Below, in pieces: positions 35,868 through 43,595 of a DNA stretch of 64,000 nt (within the stretch, counting starts at the first letter, position 1; each line of letters begins with the position of its first letter). This DNA comes from Rhabdobacter roseus. GTDB lineage: Bacteria; Bacteroidota; Bacteroidia; Cytophagales; Spirosomataceae. The DNA is taken from NCBI RefSeq assembly GCF_014202275.1, contig NZ_JACHGF010000004.1:456928-520927 (forward strand). The letters run 5' to 3'. The notes under the pieces were generated by a model. The model saw nothing but the letters and a program-made list of their open reading frames with translations. It was not told the DNA's origin and did not search any database. Made by a program: the position numbers and the translations under genes.

Positions 35868-36935
35868 ATGATCTCCCTCTCACCACGTCGTTACGTCACC
35901 ATCCTTACTCACGTACTCATCTGGAGCTTGTTGGGGATTTTCTTACTATTGTGGCAACCTCTGACCTGGAATGTAATACTGCCAACCCAGTTCTGGATCA
36001 AGCAGGCCTTTTTGTTTAGCCTGCTGGTGGCTATTTTTTACATCAATGCGTTATTCGGCGTACCTCGGTTGTTGCTCCGTAACCGCATCGCCTGGTTTGT
36101 GGTACTCAACCTGCTGTCGGTGCTGCTGGTGTCGTTTCTGGTGCAGCGCCTGGAGGTGTTCATCAACATGCGCGAGTACATGGAGCGGGCTTATCGGGCC
36201 GCCCGGGAAGCGGGGGGCGTCATGAAGCGCGAAGACTGGCTCGACTACTTTTCGCTCATGACGGCCCTGATGGTACTGGGCATTAGTACCAGCCTCACGG
36301 CCGTGCAAAACTGGCAGAAGGATATGCTGCTGCGCCAAACCCTCGAGCGCGAAAAGATCAACTCCGAATTGTCATTCCTGAAGGCGCAGATCAACCCACA
36401 TTTTTTCTTCAATACCCTCAACAACATCTACGCCCTCACGGTGGTAGACGTGGAGGCGGCCCGGGAGTCGTTGCACAACCTGTCGCGTATGATGCGCTAC
36501 GTCCTTTACGAAACCCAGCAGGAAAAAGTGATGCTGAGCCACGAGATCGACTTCGTGCAGGACTATATCAAGCTTATGAAGCTCCGGCTGACCGAAAAAG
36601 TAGTGGTACAGTTTGAGGCCCCTACTCCGCTCAGTGACGTACCCATTGCCCCCATGCTGCTGTTGCCTTTCATCGAGAATGCCTTCAAGCACGGCGTAAG
36701 TGCCGTGCAGGCGAGCCACATTGTGATCGTGGTGCGTCAGCAGGGCAATCTGCTGCAGCTGGAAGTACGTAATACGCTCTTTAACGATAAAAAAGTTACC
36801 TTGGACGAAAGCAACGGGATCGGGCTGGTGAACACCCGCCGCCGGTTGGATCTGCTCTATCCTAGTCGGTATACCCTCGAAGCCGGAGAGAAGGGCAGTG
36901 AGTACGTGGTCAATCTTAAATTGAACGTAACATGA
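35868..36935 (+). CDS. LytS-type sensor histidine kinase (His_kinase family)
   Basis: 355 aa from the ATG at 35868, which begins just before the first membrane helix; an in-frame start at 35796 would add 24 unlikely residues. Four membrane helices fill residues 10-135. The H-box is SFLKAQINPHFFFNTLNNIY, with the phospho-accepting histidine in NPHFF. The catalytic domain has PMLLLPFIENAFKHGV (N-box) and NGIGLVNTRRRLDLLYP (G-box). It lacks a large periplasmic sensor, so the signal is probably sensed in the membrane. The stop overlaps the response regulator ATG by 4 nt, so they are a pair. Confidence 0.92.
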   Translation: MISLSPRRYVTILTHVLIWSLLGIFLLLWQPLTWNVILPTQFWIKQAFLFSLLVAIFYINALFGVPRLLLRNRIAWFVVLNLLSVLLVSFLVQRLEVFINMREYMERAYRAAREAGGVMKREDWLDYFSLMTALMVLGISTSLTAVQNWQKDMLLRQTLEREKINSELSFLKAQINPHFFFNTLNNIYALTVVDVEAARESLHNLSRMMRYVLYETQQEKVMLSHEIDFVQDYIKLMKLRLTEKVVVQFEAPTPLSDVPIAPMLLLPFIENAFKHGVSAVQASHIVIVVRQQGNLLQLEVRNTLFNDKKVTLDESNGIGLVNTRRRLDLLYPSRYTLEAGEKGSEYVVNLKLNVT

Positions 36936-37660
36936 TCCTGAACTGCATTGCGGTGGATGATGAGCCCCTGGCGCTGGGCTTGGTCTGCGCCTTTATTGAA
37001 AAAACGCCCTTCCTGCGCCTGGTGGGCCGCTACGCCAGTGCCGTGGAGGCCCTTCAGGCGCTTCATCAGGAGCAAGTCGACTTGATTTTTCTGGATATTC
37101 AAATGCCCGACCTAACGGGCATCGAGCTGGCCCGGGTGCTGGACAACGCCGCCGAAAAAAGCCCCCGGATTATATTTACCACGGCTTTCAATCACTTCGC
37201 GCTGGAGGGGTTTCGGGTCGATGCGCTAGACTACCTGCTTAAGCCTTTCAACTACGAAGAATTTCTGCGGGCCGCTACCAAAGGGAAGGCGTACTTCGAG
37301 CTGGTACATCGGGCGGCACCCGCCGCGGCCGACCCTAAGGAAGAGTATCTATTCCTGAAAGTAGAGTACCAGCTGGTGCGCGTGGCCTTTGCGGATATTT
37401 TGTACATCGAAGGGTTAAAGGACTACGTAAAAGTGCACCTTAAAAGCGATCAGAAGCCGGTGCTTTCGCTCACCAGCTTGAAAGCCCTGGAAGAAAAACT
37501 ACCCACCACTCACTTCATGCGCGTCCACCGCTCCTTTATCGTGAACCTGGATAAAATCGCCGCCGTAACCCGCAACAGCATTCAGATCGACCACTCCACC
37601 ATCCCCGTGAGCGACCAATACAAGGAGACCTTCAATGAATACCTGAGCCGCTGGATGTAA
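36932..37660 (+). CDS. LytTR-family response regulator
   Basis: 242 aa. The receiver domain (residues 1-120) has the acidic pair VDDEP, the phospho-acceptor aspartate in LIFLDIQMPDLTG, the Thr in IIFTTAF and the lysine in LLKPFNYEEF. The C-terminal LytTR DNA-binding domain spans about 140-240 (YLFLKVEYQLVRVAFADILYI, then MRVHRSFIVNLDKI and IPVSDQYKETF). It is activated by the overlapping LytS-type kinase. Possible targets are nearby TonB receptor or Sus genes, but no operator was identified. It ends at a strong terminator. Confidence 0.93.
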   Translation: MILNCIAVDDEPLALGLVCAFIEKTPFLRLVGRYASAVEALQALHQEQVDLIFLDIQMPDLTGIELARVLDNAAEKSPRIIFTTAFNHFALEGFRVDALDYLLKPFNYEEFLRAATKGKAYFELVHRAAPAAADPKEEYLFLKVEYQLVRVAFADILYIEGLKDYVKVHLKSDQKPVLSLTSLKALEEKLPTTHFMRVHRSFIVNLDKIAAVTRNSIQIDHSTIPVSDQYKETFNEYLSRWM

Positions 37661-37734
37661 AGCTTAGTAGCAGAGGGCATAGGGGTAAGGGCATAGGGTG
37701 GCCCGGAGGAACGCTTGACATTAAAGTACCTTAG

Positions 37735-37779
37735 AAACAAAAAGTACCCTCTCGATGGCCGAGAGGGTACTTTTTGTTT
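37735..37779. terminator. Strong bidirectional terminator with GTAC stem
   Basis: The 20-nt arm at 37735-37754 (AAACAAAAAGTACCCTCTCG) is perfectly complementary to 37760-37779, with a 5-nt loop. It separates the convergent response regulator gene and the SusC/D-associated lipoprotein gene. The arm contains AAAGTACCC/GGGTACTTT. Confidence 0.93.
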
Positions 37780-37799
37780 ACAGGGATAGGTACCTATCC

Positions 37800-38207
37800 C
37801 TACCGTACCGTGATGTTGGCGCGCCGGGCGTTAGTCAGGTCGTTGGTCGTAACTACCTCCACCCCCAGGTTGATCACCGTGCCCGCACTGACGCTCGGTA
37901 CCGTGTAGGTAAAGCTATCTTCGTAGGAATTGTCCCGGTTAAAACCACTGACTGGCTTGGTACTTACGGTCGTTGTGGCGTTGCTCAGCGTTTGGACGAG
38001 CCGGAGCTCTTTCACTTCGATGTTTTCGGAGTAGTACCTGAAATTCACCGTGATCTGGCTCCCAGCGGTAGGCTGGGCCTGGGAGAAGGTAAGTACCGGA
38101 ATGGTGGCCACGGGCCCCAGGATTTCATAGCCCTCGTCATATTCATTGAAGCAGGCGCTCAGGCTCACCAGCAGCGCCATCAGAAGGAGCGAAAGTTGTT
38201 TTTTCAT
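37800..38207 (-). CDS. Small Sus-operon lipoprotein, Ig-like, unknown function
   Basis: 135 aa from the ATG at 38207 (a TTG at 38216 is the alternative). A lipobox is clear (LLLMALLVSLSAC). The rest is one beta-sandwich-like domain (PVLTFSQAQPTAGSQITVNF, YYSENIEVKELRLVQ, YTVPSVSAGTVINLGVEV). It is the third gene after SusC and SusD on the same strand and probably sits on the cell surface as an accessory glycan- or ligand-binding protein, like the SusE/F position in other Sus loci. No named family was recognised. Confidence 0.75.
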   Translation of the reverse strand: MKKQLSLLLMALLVSLSACFNEYDEGYEILGPVATIPVLTFSQAQPTAGSQITVNFRYYSENIEVKELRLVQTLSNATTTVSTKPVSGFNRDNSYEDSFTYTVPSVSAGTVINLGVEVVTTNDLTNARRANITVR

Positions 38208-38268
38208 AGAGTTCAATGCTTTTATATTCAGTTGAATAAAATCTAAAAAAGTACCTGTAAAGCCACGC

Positions 38269-39741
38269 CTAGCGGTCCCAGAACACCCGGGCCGTCAGGG
38301 AAGTCTCGGGGATATTGGCGCTGTTGTTGTCGAGCTCCGACGGCGGATACAGGAACCGACGCGGGAAAACGCCGTTGGTGACGTTGGTGGTGGGCGGGTT
38401 GAGATTGGGAATACCACTCACGGTACCGGCCGCTCCGGCGGGGATACTCCGACGCCAGTCGGCCCAGGCTTCGGTTTGCAGGAACAGCGCAATGTACTTT
38501 TCGGTAAAGAGTTTTTGAAGACCGTTTTGCTGAATTGTTTCGGCCGTTTCGCTGGCGTACCGGGCCTCGTAGGCGGGTTGGGCGGAGCCCGTTACCCGTA
38601 AGAGCGAGGCCTTCACGGCCGCGTTGTAGGCGGTGGCGGCTTGGGCAAACTGGTTGAGCCGGAGGTGGGCCTCAGCTTCAATGAACTTCACCTCGGCGTA
38701 CGTAACGATGTTGGTAGGAGCATCGGCCGAAAAAATGTAGGGACCAACCTGCGAAGCGCCGCTGGCCATGGGGCTCCCGGCGGGGGTACCTACGAAGTTA
38801 CCGGCGGCGTTGGGGCGTACGTAAAAGGGCAGGCGCGGGTCGTTGACACCCGGTGCTACGCGGTCGCGCAGGAGGTCGATGAAGAAGGTACTTACCGAAA
38901 TGTTGTTTTGCCCGAAGGTATTTTGCAGGAAACCAAACCACGGCCCTCCGGCGTCGGGCGTGGTCCCAAACGACACCTTCATTTCTTCGGCGTTCGACAC
39001 GAAAGTACCCGCGTTGATGGCCGCCAGTGCCTGCTGGGCCGAACCGTTAGGGTCGATCTTGCTCAGGTGGTTATGGTAGCGGGCTTTCAGTGCATTAGCC
39101 GACTTGATCCAGCGGGGGCGGGAGTTGTTGCGCCAGTTGGTCTCGTTGGTAGCCGGAAACACCAGGTCGTTGTTAGACGGCGAGAAGGAGCTGGTGGCGT
39201 TCAGGTCTTCGATGCCGCTGTCGAGCAGGCGAAATACCTCCTGGTACAGGGCCTCGCCGCGGTCGTAGGTAGGCCGGGCCACGTTGGCCAGGTCCAGGGC
39301 GGTAGAGTAGGGTACGTCGCCCCAGAGGTCTACCAGGTACCCTAGCAGCATGGCGGTCTGGATCTTGGCAATGCCCCGGTAGTGCGTTGAGCCGTTTTCG
39401 GTGGCTTTTTCCATGATGGTTTTGAGGTCCATCAGCGCCCCGGCGTAAAAATGGTTGTTCCAGGTACTTTGAAAGTTGGTAGGCAAGTAGGCGTAGGTAC
39501 TTACGTTGTACTGCACGTTGAGGGTACCGGTCATTTGCTGGATCAGCGAGCTGGCCGTTTGGGCACTGAAATCGGAGATGGCCCAGACCATGTTGGCTTG
39601 CGCTACGGGCAGAATCACGTTCACCTGTACGTCGGTAGCGGCGTTGGGGTTGACGTTGGCCTGCTGGAGATCACAGCCCGACAGCAGAAAAAGGCATGCT
39701 CCCAGCCAGGCCGCCAGGTACTTGTTTTTTATAGTATTCAT
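38269..39741 (-). CDS. SusD/RagB-family surface lipoprotein
   Basis: 490 aa from the ATG at 39741 (in-frame TTG-type start at 39759 rejected). Lipobox LFLLSGC, then the short Asn-rich SusD start (DLQQANVNPNAATDVQVNVILP), TPR-like helices, and the shorter SusD-like form with MLLGYLVDLWGDVPYS and the C-terminal IALFLQTEAWADWRRS and FPRRFLYPPSEL. SusD lids bind substrate at the cell surface over the SusC channel. It is directly downstream of susC (12 bp after the susC stop region when read on the minus strand). The ligand may be sugar or peptide; no glycoside hydrolase is near. Confidence 0.9.
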   Translation of the reverse strand: MNTIKNKYLAAWLGACLFLLSGCDLQQANVNPNAATDVQVNVILPVAQANMVWAISDFSAQTASSLIQQMTGTLNVQYNVSTYAYLPTNFQSTWNNHFYAGALMDLKTIMEKATENGSTHYRGIAKIQTAMLLGYLVDLWGDVPYSTALDLANVARPTYDRGEALYQEVFRLLDSGIEDLNATSSFSPSNNDLVFPATNETNWRNNSRPRWIKSANALKARYHNHLSKIDPNGSAQQALAAINAGTFVSNAEEMKVSFGTTPDAGGPWFGFLQNTFGQNNISVSTFFIDLLRDRVAPGVNDPRLPFYVRPNAAGNFVGTPAGSPMASGASQVGPYIFSADAPTNIVTYAEVKFIEAEAHLRLNQFAQAATAYNAAVKASLLRVTGSAQPAYEARYASETAETIQQNGLQKLFTEKYIALFLQTEAWADWRRSIPAGAAGTVSGIPNLNPPTTNVTNGVFPRRFLYPPSELDNNSANIPETSLTARVFWDR

Positions 39742-39771
39742 AAGGATCGTCAAATACAAAAAGTGTAAAAA

Positions 39772-42700
39772 TTAAAGACCTAAGCTCAGATTGATACCCA
39801 CGCTGCGGGTCGTGGGGGTACCGAAGGCATCCACGCCGAAGGAAGTGTTGGGCCCGGCCAAGTTCGTTTCCGGATCTACGCCCGAGTAGCCCGTAAATAG
39901 GAGCAAGTTCCGGCCGTAGGCGCTGATGTTGAGCGAGCGTAGCTTCAGTTTGCTCACCACCGTTGCCGGTAGCGCGTAGGTAAGCGTTACGTCGCGCAGC
40001 CGTACCCAGGAACCGTCCTCAATGAACCGCTCGGCGATGTCCCGGTTGCCGGTATTGTTATTATAGTAGGTCTCATCGTCAATCACCACGGGTGTGGTAT
40101 TCACCGTGCCGTCGGCTTTTACGCCTTTAAAAATGACCCGGTGGCCGCGGTCGTAGGTGAAGTCGGCTACACCCTGGGCACGCATCCAGTTGCTGGTCAC
40201 GTTGGCTACGTCGCCGCCCTGGCGGATGTCCCAGAGGAAGGTCAGCGATAGGTTTCTATAGGAGAAGTTGTTGCGCAGCCCCAGCAGGAAGTTAGGCGTA
40301 GGATCACCCAGCTTCACGTCGCCCGAGGGATTGTCGGCCGTGATGGGGTTCCGCACCGGGAAGCCTTGGTTAGAGATGATCACGTTGCCGTTGGCATCGC
40401 GCTGGAAGCCCGTGCCGTAGAATACGCTATAGGGCTCCCCTTCCTTCACCAGCGGGCGCAGGTTTCCGAAGCCGTCCAGTGGAATGCGGTCAACCGGTAG
40501 TTCGAGCACTACGTTACGATTGCGCGTAAAGTTGGCGATTAGGTCCCACTTGAAATCGTTGATCTGCACCGGCGTGGCATTCAGGATGACCTCCCAGCCC
40601 TGGTTCTGGATGGTACCGGCGTTGATGCGCTGGTTGGTGTAGCCGGTACTGCCGGGCACGGATACCGAAATGATCTGGTCTACGTTGCGGGCGCGGTAGT
40701 AGGTTGCATCCACGCTCAGGCGGTTGTTGAAGAAGCGCAGCTCGGTACCTACTTCGATGGTTTTGTTCCGCTCCGGCCTCAGGTTAGGATTGCCGGCCAG
40801 GTTGGAAAGCTCGACGCCCCCCACGCCCGAAGGCAGCGGGAATACCAGCGAACCACCCCAGACTCCCGCGATGGAGCCGCGGTTGTAGAAAGTCTGATCC
40901 GAGAAAACGGGAGCATCCCGGCCCGCTTCCGAGTAGGAGGCCCGAATCTTGCCAAAGCTGAAGAGACCCTGGTTGATGCCCAAGGCTTCGGTGAAAATAA
41001 AGCCTGTCCCCACCGAGCCGTAGAAGAAGGAGTTGTTGGGCGGCAGCAGGGTAGAGGTCCACTCGTTCCGGCCGTTCAGCTCTAGGAAGAGGTAGTTTTT
41101 GTAGTCGATCGAGGCCCGCGAAAAGAGCGCGGCCGTTTTCTTGGCAAACTGATTCTGGATCTGGACCAGGTTGCTCTGGGCGTTGGCGATGTTATAAAGC
41201 CCCGGAATGGCCAGGCTCCGGCCGTCGAAGTACTGCCGCGAGCCCGCCTGGCTGTAGTAGTTTTGCCCCACCATCAGCGATACGTTAAAATCGCTAAGTT
41301 GCTTGGTGGCCGTCACGATGAAGTCGGAGTTGATGATCCGGTCGGTGTAGGTATCTTCCTGTACGCGTCCGCCGGGCAGGGCGTCACCCCCAAAACTACC
41401 CACGGCCCACTGCTGGCGGCGCTTGTCGGTGGAGGCGTCGGTCCCGATCCGGTACATCACGTTCAGCCAGGAGGTAGGGTCGTAGTTGGCCTGCAAGTAC
41501 CCCAGGATGCGGTTTACCTCGTCCTTGTAGGGGTTGTTGTTGATGGTCCAGTAAGGGTTGTCGGGAGAGTTGGTCCGGAAGGCCCGCTGCGTCCCGTTGG
41601 GAAGTACGTACCCCAGGGAGTTATCGAAGCTGGGTGGCGTGCGGATGGTACCTTGCACCACGTCGGCGAAGTTATCGCCGCGCCCAAAGCGCGTGCTGTT
41701 GCTGTACACGTAGGTAGCCGAGCCCGCCACGCGCAGCTTACTGCTCAGCGACGATTCGCCCGTGAGCTTGAAGGTACTTCGGTTGTACTGGTTGGAGGGG
41801 ATGATCCCGCTCTGGCGGTAATCACCCACGGAGAAGTACACCGAGCTGTTTTTATTGCCAGTCGAGACGTTGAAGTTGTTGTCGAAGGTAAGCCCCGTTT
41901 GGTAAAAAACATCCTGGTTGTTGACGGGCGTCAGCCGGGCATCGGCGACGGCGCTAGGGTGGTTCATGTCCACCAGAAAACCCCGGGCGTCGGCCGGATT
42001 GTTGGAGGAGCCGTCGTAGCGAAGGGTAGTGAGCGGAGGCCCGAAGTGTCCAAAAGTACCGGTGGCATATACGCCGCGGTCACCCTGGGCGTAACGCATT
42101 TGGGCCGGGAAGTTGCGCATGATGCGGTCGGCGGAGGTATTGGACGAAAAATTGACCGACACGTTTTGTACCTCGGAACGCGAGCCTTTTTTGGTAGTAA
42201 TAATCACCACCCCACTGGCCGCCTGGATGCCGTACAGCGCCGTAGCCGCCGGGCCTTTCAGTACGTTCACCGACTCGATGTCGTTGGGGTTGATGTCGAT
42301 GGCGCGGTTGGGTACATCCACGCTGGAAGAGCGGCTGGTGGTCCGGAAGCTGTTGTTGATGGGAATCCCATCGACCACAAACAGCGGCTGGTTTTCACCG
42401 CTGATGGACGACATCCCCCGAATCACGATGCTGGAAGCCGCCCCGGCCGACCCGCCCTGCCGGGTGATCTGCACGCCCGCTACCTTGGCGTTGAGGGCGT
42501 CCAGTAGGTTAGGCTCGCGCGAGAGGGCCAGGTCCCGGCTTTTGACTTCCTGCGTGGCCGATACCAGCGCCCGTTTTTCCTGCGTAATCCCAAAGGCTGT
42601 CACCACGACTTCTTCGAGCTGGCTCACGTCGGTTTCCAGCGCTACGTTGATGACGGTTTGGTTATTGACCGTAACCCGTTGAGCCAGGTACCCTATGAAT

Positions 42701-42930
42701 GAAAACGAAAGTACCGTGTTGCCCGCCGAAACCGACAGGGAGTAGTTTCCTTCGGCATCGGTTGTGGTGCCGGTGTTGGTTCCCTGAACAACCACGCTCA
42801 CGCCCGGCAGGGCCGATCCGTTTTCCTGAGCGGTTACTTTTCCCCGCACCGTGACGGACTGAGCCCGTAGCTGCGCCGTCGAAAAGCAAAGGAAAAGGAG
42901 TAAGAGATGAATCGTAAAATGTTTGGTCAT
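39772..42930 (-). CDS. SusC/RagA-family TonB-linked outer membrane transporter
   Basis: 1052 aa. Signal peptide (IHLLLLFLCFSTAQLRAQ), carboxypeptidase-like domain (VRGKVTAQENGSALPGVSVVV, GTNTGTTTDAEGNYSLSV), TonB-box-like and plug regions with the SusC signatures EEVVVTAFGITQEKRAL, GSAGAASSIVIRGMSSI and LKGPAATALYGIQAASGVV, then a large barrel. It imports a substrate captured by the neighbouring SusD lipoprotein, driven by TonB. It is the first gene of a three-gene operon (SusC, SusD, small lipoprotein). Its upstream region borders the uvrA-fragment cassette array. Confidence 0.92.
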   Translation of the reverse strand: MTKHFTIHLLLLFLCFSTAQLRAQSVTVRGKVTAQENGSALPGVSVVVQGTNTGTTTDAEGNYSLSVSAGNTVLSFSFIGYLAQRVTVNNQTVINVALETDVSQLEEVVVTAFGITQEKRALVSATQEVKSRDLALSREPNLLDALNAKVAGVQITRQGGSAGAASSIVIRGMSSISGENQPLFVVDGIPINNSFRTTSRSSSVDVPNRAIDINPNDIESVNVLKGPAATALYGIQAASGVVIITTKKGSRSEVQNVSVNFSSNTSADRIMRNFPAQMRYAQGDRGVYATGTFGHFGPPLTTLRYDGSSNNPADARGFLVDMNHPSAVADARLTPVNNQDVFYQTGLTFDNNFNVSTGNKNSSVYFSVGDYRQSGIIPSNQYNRSTFKLTGESSLSSKLRVAGSATYVYSNSTRFGRGDNFADVVQGTIRTPPSFDNSLGYVLPNGTQRAFRTNSPDNPYWTINNNPYKDEVNRILGYLQANYDPTSWLNVMYRIGTDASTDKRRQQWAVGSFGGDALPGGRVQEDTYTDRIINSDFIVTATKQLSDFNVSLMVGQNYYSQAGSRQYFDGRSLAIPGLYNIANAQSNLVQIQNQFAKKTAALFSRASIDYKNYLFLELNGRNEWTSTLLPPNNSFFYGSVGTGFIFTEALGINQGLFSFGKIRASYSEAGRDAPVFSDQTFYNRGSIAGVWGGSLVFPLPSGVGGVELSNLAGNPNLRPERNKTIEVGTELRFFNNRLSVDATYYRARNVDQIISVSVPGSTGYTNQRINAGTIQNQGWEVILNATPVQINDFKWDLIANFTRNRNVVLELPVDRIPLDGFGNLRPLVKEGEPYSVFYGTGFQRDANGNVIISNQGFPVRNPITADNPSGDVKLGDPTPNFLLGLRNNFSYRNLSLTFLWDIRQGGDVANVTSNWMRAQGVADFTYDRGHRVIFKGVKADGTVNTTPVVIDDETYYNNNTGNRDIAERFIEDGSWVRLRDVTLTYALPATVVSKLKLRSLNISAYGRNLLLFTGYSGVDPETNLAGPNTSFGVDAFGTPTTRSVGINLSLGL

Positions 42931-43286
42931 GTAGTTGAGAAGTTTAAAAATTTAGGTTAAACAGATAGAAATAGAATACGTGAAATACGGGTGAAATGCA
43001 GAGCCAGCTGCCGGAGTGGTAAGACTCGGGCCGCTCCAACGGTATAGCAGGATCGGTACGTATGTTTATCAGAAACCAGACGCCGCGACCGCTCAAAGTA
43101 CCTTCCGGAAATTGTATGACCGGAAGCAAGTAAGGAGGAGTAGAAAAGCAAGTATAGAACGGTATGGGTGGACAGCCTTTGCCTCCGCTTTATGGCGGCG
43201 GAACAGAATAACGTTGCAAAAAAAAGATTTTATGTGAATTTGGCAAATAAGCGGTCGTTTTTTATCTGATCCTGGCACAAAACAGA
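42931..43286. other. Intergenic region upstream of susC (356 bp)
   Basis: Carries the expected promoter of the minus-strand susC. Only an AT-rich stretch at 43210-43265 and scattered GTAC words stand out. No gene, RNA or repeat was recognised. Confidence 0.4.
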
Positions 43287-43330
43287 CCAGATCCAGAAGA
43301 TTTACCACGGACTAAGGCTTCTGGATCTGG
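43287..43330. terminator. Hairpin beyond the outermost uvrA fragment (probable original uvrA terminator)
   Basis: CCAGATCCAGAAG (43287-43299) pairs perfectly with CTTCTGGATCTGG (43318-43330), loop 18 nt. It lies 20 bp past the stop codon of uvrA copy 1, where a terminator of uvrA would be expected, while the intact uvrA now has different sequence after its stop. Weak T run, so terminator function is inferred; a recombination site is an alternative. Confidence 0.6.
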
Positions 43331-43350
43331 CGGTAAGCGTAGCCAGGTAC

Positions 43351-43511
43351 CTACCCCTTCAGCTCTTCCTTCAAAAACTTGCCCGTGTAGCTGCCTGCCG
43401 TTTTGGCCACTTTTTCGGGGGTACCTTCGGCCACAATCTGGCCGCCCAGGGTACCTCCTTCGGGGCCCACATCCACCACGTGGTCGGCGGCTTTCACCAT
43501 GTCGAGGTTGT
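43351..43511 (-). pseudogene. uvrA 3'-end fragment, copy 1
   Basis: This stretch reads on the minus strand as the last 52 residues of UvrA ([19 protein letters not shown] ... [12 protein letters not shown], stop). Until the last two residues it is identical in protein to the intact gene's C-terminus; the intact gene ends EELN. Homology stops abruptly at 43511. It cannot make UvrA and has no start. It is a direct repeat of 46811-46978 and of copy 2, and marks the left end of the cassette array. Confidence 0.93.
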
Positions 43512-43564
43512 ACCTTTTTTATATCCGCTGGCGCGCAGTACTCCTATAATCGGTTGGTATTTCT

Positions 43565-43572
43565 TATTTTTG
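43565..43572 (+). promoter_or_regulatory. Candidate -7 box for the TPR cassette gene
   Basis: TATTTTTG fits TAnnTTTG and lies 23 nt before the ATG at 43596, between the uvrA fragment and the gene. It suggests the cargo gene carries its own promoter. No well-spaced -33 box is clear. Confidence 0.45.
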
Positions 43573-43595
43573 AAAAATACCTCACCCACAGCACT

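Noticed and set aside
41263-42507. Long plus-strand open frame opposite susC (414 codons), and similar ones opposite uvrA, tamB and the TPR gene
   Set aside because: These are antisense shadows of real genes with high GC at third positions; their products show no domain.
43287-43330. attC-like integron site
   Set aside because: The hairpin occurs once and lacks the conserved R box sequences; a terminator is the simpler reading.
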